Source of the DNA: JAHFDS01 sp964593795
GTDB lineage: Bacteria > Myxococcota_A > Polyangia > JAHFDS01
Length of the DNA stretch: 64,000 nt
Reading direction: 5' to 3'
Assembly (NCBI GenBank): GCA_964593795.1
Contig: CAZQJC010000347.1
Coordinates: 1-64,000 of the forward strand
Shown here in pieces: positions 43,099-51,200 of this stretch. Under the pieces are notes generated by a model, which did not search any database, had not been told where the DNA came from, and worked only from the letters and a program-made list of their open reading frames with translations. The translations under genes and the position numbers were made by a program. Each line of letters begins with the position of its first letter. Position 1 is the first letter of the stretch.

Positions 43099-43472
43099 TC
43101 GCGCTCCCCGGCGATCGGCGCTACAGCCCCGACGACGTGTGGGCGCGCCGGGAGGGCCCGCTCGTGCGCGTCGGCGTCACGCCCGTGGTCGCCGCCGCCC
43201 TGCGCGGCGTGCGTGTCATCGCGCTGCCCCGCGTCGGCGAGCGCATCCACGCGGGCGCGCCGCTGTGCACGATCGAGGACGACAAGGCGACGCTCGCGGT
43301 GTTCGCTCCTTGCGACGGCCGCGTCTCCGGCGTCAACGAGGCCGTGATCGCCACGCCCGCGCTGCTCGTCGGCGATCCCCTCGGCGCGGGCTGGCTGTGC
43401 CTGCTCGAGGGGGCTGGCGACTTCGCGCTGCTCGGTCCCGAGGCGTACGCCCGGGGACGCGCTCGGCGCTGA
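43095..43472 (+). CDS. GcvH-like lipoyl-domain protein in T6SS island
   Basis: 125 residues; ATG overlaps the previous stop. The sequence follows glycine cleavage H protein: RREGPLVRVGVTPVVAAALRGVRVIALPRVG, then the lipoyl hairpin LCTIEDDKATLAVFAPCDGRV with the modifiable Lys at K64, then GVNEAVIATPALLVGDPLGAGWLCLLE. No gcvT, gcvP or lipoate ligase gene is nearby, so it is not part of a glycine cleavage operon. Coupling to a degenerate ketoacyl-synthase-like protein and DUF2169 suggests either a swinging-arm modifier of cargo or a purely structural reuse of the fold. Function unknown. Confidence 0.8.
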   Translation: MIALPGDRRYSPDDVWARREGPLVRVGVTPVVAAALRGVRVIALPRVGERIHAGAPLCTIEDDKATLAVFAPCDGRVSGVNEAVIATPALLVGDPLGAGWLCLLEGAGDFALLGPEAYARGRARR

Positions 43473-43537
43473 GACGGCGCATCGCGCAGCGGTTGCGCCG
43501 ACGTGCGTGGTCCTGTGAGTGCGAGAATCGCACCCTC

Positions 43538-43583
43538 GTGGACACTGTCCACACGGCCGGCCGTGTCCACGGTGTCCGGACAC
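43538..43583. promoter_or_regulatory. Cluster of nested palindromes built from GTGTCC/GGACAC
   Basis: Within 46 bp lie a 15-base inverted repeat GTGGACACTGTCCAC (43538-43552), a perfect 16-base palindrome ACACGGCCGGCCGTGT (43551-43566) and a 12-base palindrome GTGTCCGGACAC (43572-43583). Centred on 43558/43559 the two sides also pair over about 19 bases with three mismatches. It could be an operator cluster, a terminator for the island or a recombination site. Confidence 0.6.
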
Positions 43584-43701
43584 TCGGGCGATCGCGTGGT
43601 TCCGGGGGCTTGGGCGTGGCCCACTTGGTGCAGCGGTGGGGGCAACATCGGCGTCGTCTTCCCGCAGGGTGCGGGGGGACGCCGGGGGGCTGGAGGGTCA
43701 C

Positions 43702-43950
<249 letters not shown>

Positions 43951-43951
43951 C

Positions 43952-43969
43952 GGCCCCCTCCGGGGGGCC
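43952..43969 (+). terminator. Hairpin after small conserved gene
   Basis: GGCCCCC / GGGGGCC arms with a 4-base loop begin directly after the stop at 43950. Probable end of the T6SS island transcript. Confidence 0.6.
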
Positions 43970-44063
43970 CATCGCCTCGCTGCGCGCTCGGCCGTGAACG
44001 AGCGCGGCCCCTGTGGCCCCCGAAGGGCTACGATGGGGCGCCGATGCTGGCGTGGGAGGCGAG

Positions 44064-45284
44064 ATGCGACGGGGGATCCCGCTCTTTTTCGGGCTGATCG
44101 TGGGTCTTGCGGGCCGAGAGGCCGCCGCGCAGTCGATGTCGATCGAGCTCGCGCTCGATCGGGGCTGCAAGACCGACGACGAGCCGATAGGCCTCTGGGC
44201 CCAGGGCGGCGGCCTCGTGCTGACGGGCCGCAGCACCGGCTACACCTGCAACGACGGACTGTTTCTCACGTTCGTCGACGCGGCGGGCAAGGCGAGGAGC
44301 GGCCGGACGCTGGGCTGGCTCTCGGCCGCGCTCGCGCCCGCGGCGGATGGCCGCCTGGTGACGCTCGAGGCGCGATCGTCGAGCTTCGGCGTGCCCGTGA
44401 TGGTGGTGCTCGGCGCGCGCGGTGAGCGGGTCCTCGAGCGCAAGCTCGAGGGCGTCCAGGGCGGGCTCGTGGGCGCTGCGCCGGCCGCGGACGGTCATCG
44501 CGTGATCACCGCGAGCCTCTCGGCTGCGGGCGAGGAGGCCTGGCACGTCTACCGGGTCGGCGAGGCGGCGCCGGTGTCGATCGCCGAGCGGCCCGGCGCG
44601 CAGGCGTTCGCGTTCGCGGCGGACGGCGGCGTCCTTCTGGCCCGCGACACGGCGCGCGAGCGCTGGGCCGCGGATCGAAGCCCGAGCCCGTCGGACGTCG
44701 TGGTCGAGCGCCTCTCGCCCGACGGCCAGCCGGCGTGGCAGGCCACGGCGGCCAAGGGGCCCGCGGACGAGCGCGTGCAGCGCTTGCTCGCGCTCGACGA
44801 CGGCGGCGCGCTGGTCGCCGGCAAGCGCACACCCCTCGAGGGCAGGGGATTCGGCAAGGCGGTCGTGTTCGTGGCGCGGCTCGACGGCCACGGCGCTGCG
44901 CGCTGGCTGACGGAGGTCACCGAGGCCACGGACGCCGAGGTCTCCGCGCTGGCCGCGGCGCCCGACGGGGGCGCGCTCGTCGCCACCACCTCGGCGGTGG
45001 CGCAGCTCGCGCGGCTCGGCGGGGACGGCAAGGTCGCGTGGGCGCGCAAGGTGGTCGAGGGGCAGATCGCGGCCATCGCGCCCGCGGCGAGCGGCGCCAC
45101 GATCGCCGCGTCGGTCGAGCGCGCCGGGCAGAAGAACAACATCCGGCTCTTCTCGGTCGACGAGGCGGGCAACGCCCCGCCGCCGCCCGAGAAGGCCACC
45201 CCGCTCGCGCTCACCCGCACCGAGCCCAAGGCTGGCAAGTCGGGCGCGTCGAAGAAGAAGCCCAGGCCCGGGAAGGGGAAGTGA
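44064..45284 (+). CDS. Secreted beta-propeller protein
   Basis: 406 residues from ATG 44064, preceded by GGGAGGCGAG. Signal peptide IPLFFGLIVGLAGREAAAQ. The mature protein is a run of propeller blades with an SBBP/PQQ-like rhythm: GGLVLTGRSTGYTCNDGLFLTFVDAAGKARSGRTL, RLLALDDGGALVAGKRTPLEGRGFGKAVVFVARLDGHGAARWL, ALAAAPDGGALVATTSAVAQLARLGGDGKVAWAR. The C-terminus is Lys/Pro-rich. Binding partner unknown. The next gene starts two bases after its stop, so they form an operon. Confidence 0.8.
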   Translation: MRRGIPLFFGLIVGLAGREAAAQSMSIELALDRGCKTDDEPIGLWAQGGGLVLTGRSTGYTCNDGLFLTFVDAAGKARSGRTLGWLSAALAPAADGRLVTLEARSSSFGVPVMVVLGARGERVLERKLEGVQGGLVGAAPAADGHRVITASLSAAGEEAWHVYRVGEAAPVSIAERPGAQAFAFAADGGVLLARDTARERWAADRSPSPSDVVVERLSPDGQPAWQATAAKGPADERVQRLLALDDGGALVAGKRTPLEGRGFGKAVVFVARLDGHGAARWLTEVTEATDAEVSALAAAPDGGALVATTSAVAQLARLGGDGKVAWARKVVEGQIAAIAPAASGATIAASVERAGQKNNIRLFSVDEAGNAPPPPEKATPLALTRTEPKAGKSGASKKKPRPGKGK

Positions 45285-45285
45285 C

Positions 45286-46353
45286 GTGAAGGCGCTCTTG
45301 ATCCTCGGCCTCCTCCTCGGCCTTCCGCGCGTCGCGGGCGCGGAGCCGTCGGTCGTCTACCTCGCGACGGGCTCGCTCGAGCGCGAGGTCGTGCTCGTCG
45401 AGGGCTTCGACGGCAAGAAGCGCAGGACGCTGCTGTCGGGCCTCGGCGTCAACACGAGGCTCGTCACGCACCCGTCGTCGTCGCGCTACGCGATCCGGCT
45501 CGAGCACGCCGACCGCGTCGGTCGTGTGCGCTTCGATCGCCCCGACGCGTACTGGGTGTTCGGCAAGACCGACGGCGACGTGACCGCGTGGGTGGCCGCC
45601 GATCGCGACTCCGTCCACCTCGGCGCGGGCGAGTACCACGCCGTGTTCTCGACCGCGGGCGATCGCCTGCTCGTCCAGGGCGAGTACTACGGCGGCGAGG
45701 CCGACATGGGCGAGCGCCTCGTCGCGTACGCCGTCGAGCGCGCGGAGCAGCGGCGCGTCTTCGAGCGCCGGCGCGACAAGAAGCTCGGCAACGTCACCGG
45801 CCTTTCGTACACGCCCGCGGGTGACCGCTTCGCGTTCGTGGGCACGAGCGGCACGACGACGCGCCTCTACCAGGAGGCGGCCGGGGCGAAGGCGCCGGCG
45901 CTCCTGCTCGAGACGACCGAGGGGGCGCCGGGCGGCGCGCTCTCGCCGCCGACCTTGCTCGCGGGCGATCAGGTGCTGTTCGGGCTCGGAGGCAAGCTCG
46001 CGGCGATCCACGTCGCGACCAAGGCCCAGCGCACGTTCGAGGCGGGCGTCCCGCGGCGGTGGATCCCCGGGCGAAACCTCGTCGTGACGATCGGCAAGTA
46101 CCAGTCCGTCGAGCCGACACCGGCGCAGCTCGTGGACCTCGCGAGCGGCAAGGTCACGAGCCTCGGCGCGCAGGTGCTCGACCTCTTCGACGTCTCGGTG
46201 GACGGCCGCTGGCTGCTCTACGCGCGAAGGGCGCCCAAGGACGAGGTGCAGCTCGTCCTGCGCGACCTCGACAGCGGCCGCGAGCGCACGCTCGACGGGG
46301 GCCCGACGCGCGCGCGCATCGAGCAGGCCGGCTTCGTCACGCTGGGGCGGTGA
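45286..46353 (+). CDS. Secreted TolB/WD40-like propeller protein
   Basis: 355 residues from GTG 45286 with signal peptide ALLILGLLLGLPRVAGA. Propeller-like repeats: VVYLATGSLEREVVLVEGFDGKKRRTLL, LSYTPAGDRFAFVGTSGTTTRLYQEAA, VLFGLGGKLAAIHVATKAQRTFEAG, VDGRWLLYARRAPKDEVQLVLRDLDSGRERTLD. This resembles the C-terminal propeller of TolB-type proteins but without the TolB N-terminal domain. Probably periplasmic and functioning with the preceding gene product. Confidence 0.78.
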   Translation: MKALLILGLLLGLPRVAGAEPSVVYLATGSLEREVVLVEGFDGKKRRTLLSGLGVNTRLVTHPSSSRYAIRLEHADRVGRVRFDRPDAYWVFGKTDGDVTAWVAADRDSVHLGAGEYHAVFSTAGDRLLVQGEYYGGEADMGERLVAYAVERAEQRRVFERRRDKKLGNVTGLSYTPAGDRFAFVGTSGTTTRLYQEAAGAKAPALLLETTEGAPGGALSPPTLLAGDQVLFGLGGKLAAIHVATKAQRTFEAGVPRRWIPGRNLVVTIGKYQSVEPTPAQLVDLASGKVTSLGAQVLDLFDVSVDGRWLLYARRAPKDEVQLVLRDLDSGRERTLDGGPTRARIEQAGFVTLGR

Positions 46354-46357
46354 CGGT

Positions 46358-47203
46358 TCAGCTCCGGAAGCCGCGCGCGGGCGCCCCGCGCTGCAGCCAG
46401 TTGGTCGCCGGGTAGTCGCTCGTCGCGCAGGTGACGTGCAGCGTGTACGCGTGGCGCGAGGCCGGCGAGCGGTTGGCCTCGCTCATGTGGGGCGCGAGGC
46501 CGTCGAGGACGATCACCGCGCCCTTTCCGACCTCGAGGGGCACGAGGCGGCGCTCGTCCCACGGCGTCTCGTCGAGCACCTCGAAGCGCGTCCTTCTGCC
46601 CTCGCGCACGAAGCGCTGCTTGAGCCCGCCTGCGTGGCCGCCCGGGATCGCCCAGAGGCAGCCGTTGTCGGTGCGCGCGTCCTCGAGCGCGAACCACAGC
46701 CCCACCATGCGCTCGGGGTCCGTGTGCAGGAACGTCGAGTCCTGGTGGCAGCGCACCTCGCCGCCGATGAACGGCTGCTTGAAGATGTACATGGACTGCA
46801 TGAGCCGCGGCGCCTCGAGGCCGACGGCGCGCACGAGCCCCTCGAGCGCGGCGGTGCGCGAGAAGGCGTCGAACTCGGGATCGAGGTCGTGCAGCGCGTG
46901 GCCGATCTTGTTGATCGAGCGCGCCTTTTCGTGCCGCAGCCGGCCCGCCTCGTCGAACGCGTCCTCCTCGAAGAAGAAGCGGATCTGATCGCCCGAGTCG
47001 AGGAAGTAGTCGTCGGTCCGGCGCGCCTGCTCGTCGGTGGTGAAGACGGTGCGGTGCGCGTCCGCGTCGAACCCCGCGACGAGCGCCTCCGCGCGCGCCC
47101 GGAGCGCGTCGCAGCGCGCAGCGGGGACGAAGCCCTCGAGCACCAGGAAGCCGTCGGTGCGGAAGCGCTCGAGCTGCTGGACGGTCAGCGGGTTCGCCGG
47201 CAT
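46358..47203 (-). CDS. Phytanoyl-CoA dioxygenase (PhyH) family protein
   Basis: 281 residues. Fe(II)/2-oxoglutarate oxygenase of the PhyH family: HxD iron motif in RCHQDSTFLH (H153, D155), distal His H239 in LAPHMSEANRS and the 2-oxoglutarate Arg R250 in SRHAYTLH. The N-terminal LERFRTDGFLVLEGFV is the family opening, and DNGCLWAIPGGH is conserved. It hydroxylates an unknown substrate; members act on fatty acyl chains, ectoine or natural products. Transcribed leftward from a leaderless-type promoter, divergent from 47222. Confidence 0.93.
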   Translation of the reverse strand: MPANPLTVQQLERFRTDGFLVLEGFVPAARCDALRARAEALVAGFDADAHRTVFTTDEQARRTDDYFLDSGDQIRFFFEEDAFDEAGRLRHEKARSINKIGHALHDLDPEFDAFSRTAALEGLVRAVGLEAPRLMQSMYIFKQPFIGGEVRCHQDSTFLHTDPERMVGLWFALEDARTDNGCLWAIPGGHAGGLKQRFVREGRRTRFEVLDETPWDERRLVPLEVGKGAVIVLDGLAPHMSEANRSPASRHAYTLHVTCATSDYPATNWLQRGAPARGFRS

Positions 47204-47215
47204 GCTGCGAGCCTA
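47204..47215 (-). promoter_or_regulatory. Leaderless-type promoter: TAGGCT + 6 nt + ATG
   Basis: Minus-strand TAGGCT (47215-47210), CGCAGC, then the PhyH ATG at 47203. Only 18 bp separate it from the divergent gene start. Confidence 0.55.
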
Positions 47216-47221
47216 GTCCGC

Positions 47222-47842
47222 ATGCCCTTCCTGCTCCAGCACGTCGACAGCTTGATCCAGATCGTGCTCGGCGCCGCGTGCACCTGGCTCGGCTTCGGCG
47301 GCGCCCGCCTCGGGCCGCGGGCTCGCAAGGTCCTGCGCGTCTGCGGTCCGGCGCTCGTGGTGATCGGCGCGCTGCTGCTCGTCGTGCGCGTCGCGGAGCC
47401 GCGGAGCTGGCAGCTCCACCAGACCGCGGACGGCGTCGCGAGCGCCGAGCTGCCCGGCGCGTCCACGCCGCAGGAGAGCGTGGACACGCTCGGCGCCGTC
47501 ACGGTCAAGCGCACGAGCCTGACCTACAACGTGCCCGGCAAGGACCTCTCGCTCTTCTTCTCGCAGTCGGCGCTGCCCGAGCAGGCGCGGGCGATGTCGG
47601 ACGCGCAGCGCCTCGAAGCGACGCTCGAGCACTTCGCGTCGCAGGGTTTCTCCGTCTCGCACCGCGCGCAGAGCGGGGCGATCCACCGGCTCGCGCTCCG
47701 ACACGCCGGCAAGAAGGCGACGGTCGAGATGGCCCTCGCGTACGTGGGCGACCAGGCCTACCGCGTCGTCGCGAGCTACACCGACGGCAGCGAGGACCGC
47801 GCGCTCGTGGACCGGTTCGTGGGCTCGTTCCGCGTGCGCTGA
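47222..47842 (+). CDS. Membrane-anchored hypothetical protein
   Basis: 206 residues from ATG 47222. Two N-terminal hydrophobic segments (SLIQIVLGAACTWLGFGGARLG and VCGPALVVIGALLLVVRVA) followed by a soluble domain from about residue 65: ASAELPGASTPQESVDTLGAVTVKRTSLTYNVPGKDLSLFFSQSALP and AYRVVASYTDGSEDRALVDRFVGSFRV. The soluble part looks like an alpha/beta sandwich of the kind found in stress-related envelope proteins, but I recognise no family. It is convergent with the next gene, two bases apart. Confidence 0.75.
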   Translation: MPFLLQHVDSLIQIVLGAACTWLGFGGARLGPRARKVLRVCGPALVVIGALLLVVRVAEPRSWQLHQTADGVASAELPGASTPQESVDTLGAVTVKRTSLTYNVPGKDLSLFFSQSALPEQARAMSDAQRLEATLEHFASQGFSVSHRAQSGAIHRLALRHAGKKATVEMALAYVGDQAYRVVASYTDGSEDRALVDRFVGSFRVR

Positions 47843-47844
47843 CC

Positions 47845-49074
47845 CTACGGGAGCGCCGCGGTGGGGGGGGCCACCTGCGTCGAGACGATCGGATCCTCGG
47901 CGGCGGTCTTCCACGGCAGCGTCGGCCACCAGGGATCGGGGGCGGGCGGCGCCTCCGGCTCCACGGGCTGACCGGGCTTCGGGGCGACGAGCGTGACGCC
48001 CGCGCGTGCGGCCTCGGCGCGCACGCGCTCCATCGGCTCCGTCCAGCCGTGGTACGCGAGCGTGAACGCCGCCCAGTGCACGGGGAGCATCACGCGACCC
48101 CGGACGAGCGTGTGCGCGGCGACCGCCTGCTCCGGCCCGATGTGCCAGTCGGGCCAGGCCGCGTGGTACTGGCCCGCCTCGATCATCGTCACGTCGAACG
48201 GCCCGAGGCGCTCGCCGATCTGCCGCATCGCGCGGAACAGGCCGGTGTCGCCGGAGTAGTAGGCGCGGTGCCGGGGCCCGAGGAGCGCGTAGCCGGCCCA
48301 GAGCGTGCCGTCCTTGTCGAAGAGCGTGCGGCCGGAGGCGTGGCGCGCGGGCGTGGCGACGATCTCGAGGTCGCCGACGCGCGCGCGCTCCCACCAGTCG
48401 AGCTCGACGATACGGGCCTCCGGCACGCCCCAGTACGCGAGGTGCGCGCCCACGCCGAGCGGGACCACGAACGTCGTCGGCCAGTCCTTCATCGCGACGA
48501 TGGTGCGGTGATCGAGGTGGTCGTAGTGGTCGTGCGAGATGACCACCGCGTCGATGGAGGGCAGGGACGAGAGCGGCAGCGGCGGCGGGAACCAGCGGCG
48601 CGGCCCCGCCCACGTCAGCGGCGAAGCGCGCTCGCTCCACGCGGGATCGGTGAGCACGCGGTGCCCGTCGATCTCGACGAGGTTCGACGAGTGACCGAGC
48701 CACGTGACCCGCAGGCCCGTGGCCGGCGGAGACGCGAGCTGCGCGGCGTCGAGGCGCCGGACGGGCAGGGGGCCGTCGGGCGACGTGTGCGGGCTCATGC
48801 GGAACAGGCCCGCCACCGACCCCCACGCGTCGTTCCGGAGCGGCTCGGGGTTGACGAAGCGCCCGTCCCTCCACTGCGGGGAGCGCTCCATGCGCGCGCG
48901 GCGAGCCCCGTCGGCGCGGCGCCCGAAGGCCCGCCAGCCGGCGATCGTGACGACGGTCGCGGCGACCGCCAGCAGGCCGAGGAGACCCACGCCCGCGCGG
49001 CGGAGCCAGCGCCAGCGGCCGCGCTTGACCGGTAGGGGCGTGCCCGCAGGTGCCTCCGGGGCATCGCCTCGCAT
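47845..49074 (-). CDS. MBL-fold hydrolase, NAPE-PLD-like, membrane-anchored
   Basis: 409 residues. One N-terminal membrane segment (AGVGLLGLLAVAATVVTIAGW). The metallo-beta-lactamase core has TWLGHSSNLVEIDGHRVLTDPAWSERASPL, the metal motif ISHDHYDHLD, TPARHASGR, YYSGDTGLF and LPVHWAAFTLAYHGWTEP, all typical of the NAPE-PLD/RomA branch. Related enzymes cleave N-acyl phospholipids; substrate here is inferred, not shown. The Pro-rich C-terminal tail is not conserved. Likely faces the periplasm. Confidence 0.9.
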   Translation of the reverse strand: MRGDAPEAPAGTPLPVKRGRWRWLRRAGVGLLGLLAVAATVVTIAGWRAFGRRADGARRARMERSPQWRDGRFVNPEPLRNDAWGSVAGLFRMSPHTSPDGPLPVRRLDAAQLASPPATGLRVTWLGHSSNLVEIDGHRVLTDPAWSERASPLTWAGPRRWFPPPLPLSSLPSIDAVVISHDHYDHLDHRTIVAMKDWPTTFVVPLGVGAHLAYWGVPEARIVELDWWERARVGDLEIVATPARHASGRTLFDKDGTLWAGYALLGPRHRAYYSGDTGLFRAMRQIGERLGPFDVTMIEAGQYHAAWPDWHIGPEQAVAAHTLVRGRVMLPVHWAAFTLAYHGWTEPMERVRAEAARAGVTLVAPKPGQPVEPEAPPAPDPWWPTLPWKTAAEDPIVSTQVAPPTAALP

Positions 49075-49161
49075 CTGCCGATGGTGGAGCAGCGATCGCC
49101 GGGGCGCAAGGCTCGCGCCCCCGCGCGGCCAAAGCGCACCGGGTGCGCGGCTTGGCCCGGC

Positions 49162-49689
49162 TCAGTCCTGGGCGACCGGCTCGTCCTCGAACGCCGAGCC
49201 GTCGGTGGGTCGGTCGGGCGGCAGGCGGTCCATCTCGCGGCGGACGAGGTCCTGGTGGTGGACCTCCTCGGCGCGCAGCTCCTCGAACAGGTGCTTGACC
49301 GCCGGATCCTTGAGCCGCGGGACCAGCTCGTCGAAGAACGCCCAGGCCTTCTGCTCGCAGTGCAGGGCCAGCTCGAAGGCGCCGCGGGTGGGCATGCGGG
49401 CGCGGACCTCGTCGTACTCCGGCGCCTCGACGTCGAAGATCATCTCGCGCTGCACGGTGATGGGCTGGCTGCCGAACAGCGTCTCGCGCCGCCCGGCGAG
49501 CTCGGCCCGGTGGCGCTCCTCGTTCCGCTGCATGAAGCGGAAGAAGCGCTCGGCCTCCGGCGTGTGGTGGAGCGCCATCTGGTCGGCCAGCTCCTCGTAG
49601 CGATCCCGCGCTTCTTCCTCGATCAGCACCGCCAGGTCCAGCGCGTCGCGGAGCGCGAGCTTGTCGAAGTCGATGCCCTTGGTCTTCAT
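49162..49689 (-). CDS. Rubrerythrin/ferritin-like di-iron protein
   Basis: 175 residues from ATG 49689; a GTG at 49707 is an alternative. Four-helix bundle with two carboxylate-rich helix pairs: LDLAVLIEEEARDRYEELADQ and FMQRNEERHRAELAGRR, then ELALHCEQKAWAFFDELVP and LFEELRAEEVHHQDLV. The ExxH motifs (EERH, EEVH) and partner Glu residues could bind two irons. No rubredoxin domain is present. Such proteins detoxify peroxide or oxygen. A divergent aldo/keto reductase-like gene starts 51 bp away. Confidence 0.85.
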   Translation of the reverse strand: MKTKGIDFDKLALRDALDLAVLIEEEARDRYEELADQMALHHTPEAERFFRFMQRNEERHRAELAGRRETLFGSQPITVQREMIFDVEAPEYDEVRARMPTRGAFELALHCEQKAWAFFDELVPRLKDPAVKHLFEELRAEEVHHQDLVRREMDRLPPDRPTDGSAFEDEPVAQD

Positions 49690-49728
49690 GCCGACCTTGG
49701 CTTGCACGCCACGGGCCAGCGGCTGCGG

Positions 49729-49740
49729 TACGCTGCGCGG
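49729..49740 (+). promoter_or_regulatory. Leaderless-type promoter: TACGCT + 6 nt + GTG
   Basis: TACGCT at 49729-49734, GCGCGG, then GTG 49741. The spacing favours GTG 49741 over the ATG at 49747 as the start of the downstream gene. Confidence 0.5.
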
Positions 49741-50553
49741 GTGGCGATGACGTCACCGCGACCCCTCGGCAGGACCGGCCTCCGCGCTCACCCGCTCGGG
49801 CTGGCGGGCTCGTTCGGCGTGCCGGCCGACGTGGTCGAGCACGCGTTCCACGCGCACGGCCTCAACTACTTCTTCGTGACGCCGCGGTGCAAGACGCTCA
49901 TCGAGGGGCTGCGCCGCCTCATCGCCGCGGGGCATCGCGACGCGCTCGTCATCGCCGGCGGCGCGAACCTGCCCACCGGCGGCGGCGTCGCGCGCAGCCA
50001 CGCGAAGCTCTGCAAGCTCCTCGGCACCGACGTCATCGACGTCTTCCACCTCTTCTGGGTGCAGGCCGAGTGGTACACGACCGGCAAGACCTGGCCCGCG
50101 ATGCGCGCGCTCAAGGAGGCCGGCAAGGTGCGCGCGCTCGCGATGTCGTGCCACGACCGGCCGATGGCGGCGCGGCTCTCGGGCGAGCTGGCGCTCGACC
50201 TCCTCATGATCCGCTACAACGCCGCGCACCGCGGCGCCGAGCGCGAGATCTTCGAGGCCCTCGGTCCCGCGCGGCCCTCGATCTGTGCGTACACGGCCAC
50301 GCGCTGGCGCAAGCTCCTCGCGCCCCTCGGCGAGCACGCTGCGATGACCGCCGGCGAGTGCTACCAGTTCGCGCTCCAGCACCCGGCCGTCGACGTGGTC
50401 CTCTGCGGCGCCGCCGACCGCGCGCAGCTCGATCACGCCGCGGCCGCGGTGGCGTCCGGGCCGCTGTCGCCCGAGCGCCTCGCGCAGATCCGTGCGTTCG
50501 GCGACGCGGTGCGCGACAGGTACAGGCGGCGCTCGCTCTTCGATGCGCGGTAG
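49741..50553 (+). CDS. Aldo/keto reductase-fold protein with degenerate active site
   Basis: 270 residues from GTG 49741. AKR fold is recognisable from PRPLGRTGLRAHPLGLAG, IDVFHLFWVQAEWYTTGKTWPAMRALKEAGKVRALAMSCHDR, LMIRYNAAHRGAEREIFEAL and ALQHPAVDVVLCGAADRAQLDHAAAAV. The catalytic tetrad looks lost: the FDTAxxYG region reads YFFVTPRCK, the TK lysine region reads VIAGGANLP, and the His before Trp is Phe (HLFWV). Many family members without the tetrad have unknown roles; binding or a different chemistry is possible. It has its own promoter-like hexamer. Confidence 0.82.
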   Translation: MAMTSPRPLGRTGLRAHPLGLAGSFGVPADVVEHAFHAHGLNYFFVTPRCKTLIEGLRRLIAAGHRDALVIAGGANLPTGGGVARSHAKLCKLLGTDVIDVFHLFWVQAEWYTTGKTWPAMRALKEAGKVRALAMSCHDRPMAARLSGELALDLLMIRYNAAHRGAEREIFEALGPARPSICAYTATRWRKLLAPLGEHAAMTAGECYQFALQHPAVDVVLCGAADRAQLDHAAAAVASGPLSPERLAQIRAFGDAVRDRYRRRSLFDAR

Positions 50554-50587
50554 CGAGGGCAGCTCGCCCGCCTCGCCAGCGGCGAGG

Positions 50588-50599
50588 TACGCTGCGCCC
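50588..50599 (+). promoter_or_regulatory. Leaderless-type promoter: TACGCT + 6 nt + ATG
   Basis: TACGCT at 50588-50593, GCGCCC, then ATG 50600. Confidence 0.55.
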
Positions 50600-51199
50600 A
50601 TGAGCGGCTCTTCGTTTCTGACGCGCGTCCTCGAGCGGGTCTCGCCAGGCGGCGCGGGCGTCACGGACTTCGTGTTCAAGCACTGGTCGGTCCCGGGCAA
50701 GGTCACCGACGAGGCGCTCGGTGTCCTGCCGGTCCCCGGCGTGGATGCCGGCCGGTTCCTGGATCGCGTGATGGATCTCGATCACTACACGGGGCCGATC
50801 CCGCACGTGGTGGAGAGCCGGTCGGTGCCGGACGCGCGCTTCGAGGCGCCGCGGCAGGTGCGCTTCTACCAGCGCGTGAAGATCCCGATGCTCGGCGAGG
50901 TGCAGCAGGACATCGTGATCGAGCGCATGGGCATGATGGCCGGCTTCGACGTGGCGGCCTGGCGGATGCTGGAGCCGGAGACCGAGGCGCTGCCCAAGGC
51001 CAAGGGGATCAGGAGCGGCTACAACGACGGTGCGTGGCTCGTCGGGCCGGGCGTGGTCGGCTACGCCCTCAGCTCCGCCCCGCGGCGGGAGGACGTGGGC
51101 TTCGTGAAGTGGAAGGCGCTCACCGCCGGCGCCGACGTGGCGGCATCCAAGGTCATCCGCGACAACATCCTCGCGATGGCGAGGTGGGCCGCCCGGTAG
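50600..51199 (+). CDS. SRPBCC/START-like hypothetical protein
   Basis: 199 residues. The stretch GRFLDRVMDLDHYTGPIPHVVESRSVP, RQVRFYQRVKIPMLGEVQQDIVIERM, GYNDGAWLVGPGVVGYALSSAPRRED and a final long helix (ADVAASKVIRDNILAMARWAAR) has the order of a helix-grip (SRPBCC) fold, as in the START protein at 3997-4638 but without a signal peptide. Ligand unknown. The assignment is based on pattern only. Confidence 0.7.
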   Translation: MSGSSFLTRVLERVSPGGAGVTDFVFKHWSVPGKVTDEALGVLPVPGVDAGRFLDRVMDLDHYTGPIPHVVESRSVPDARFEAPRQVRFYQRVKIPMLGEVQQDIVIERMGMMAGFDVAAWRMLEPETEALPKAKGIRSGYNDGAWLVGPGVVGYALSSAPRREDVGFVKWKALTAGADVAASKVIRDNILAMARWAAR

Positions 51200-51200
51200 C

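Noticed and set aside
41998..43472. A fatty acid or glycine cleavage metabolic operon
   Set aside because: The synthase-like protein lacks catalytic residues, no partner enzymes are present, and the genes are coupled to T6SS families.
43519..43701. N-terminal extension of the 82-residue protein to 43519
   Set aside because: The extension runs through the palindrome cluster and is Arg/Ser/Pro-rich; GTG 43702 has a good ribosome binding site.
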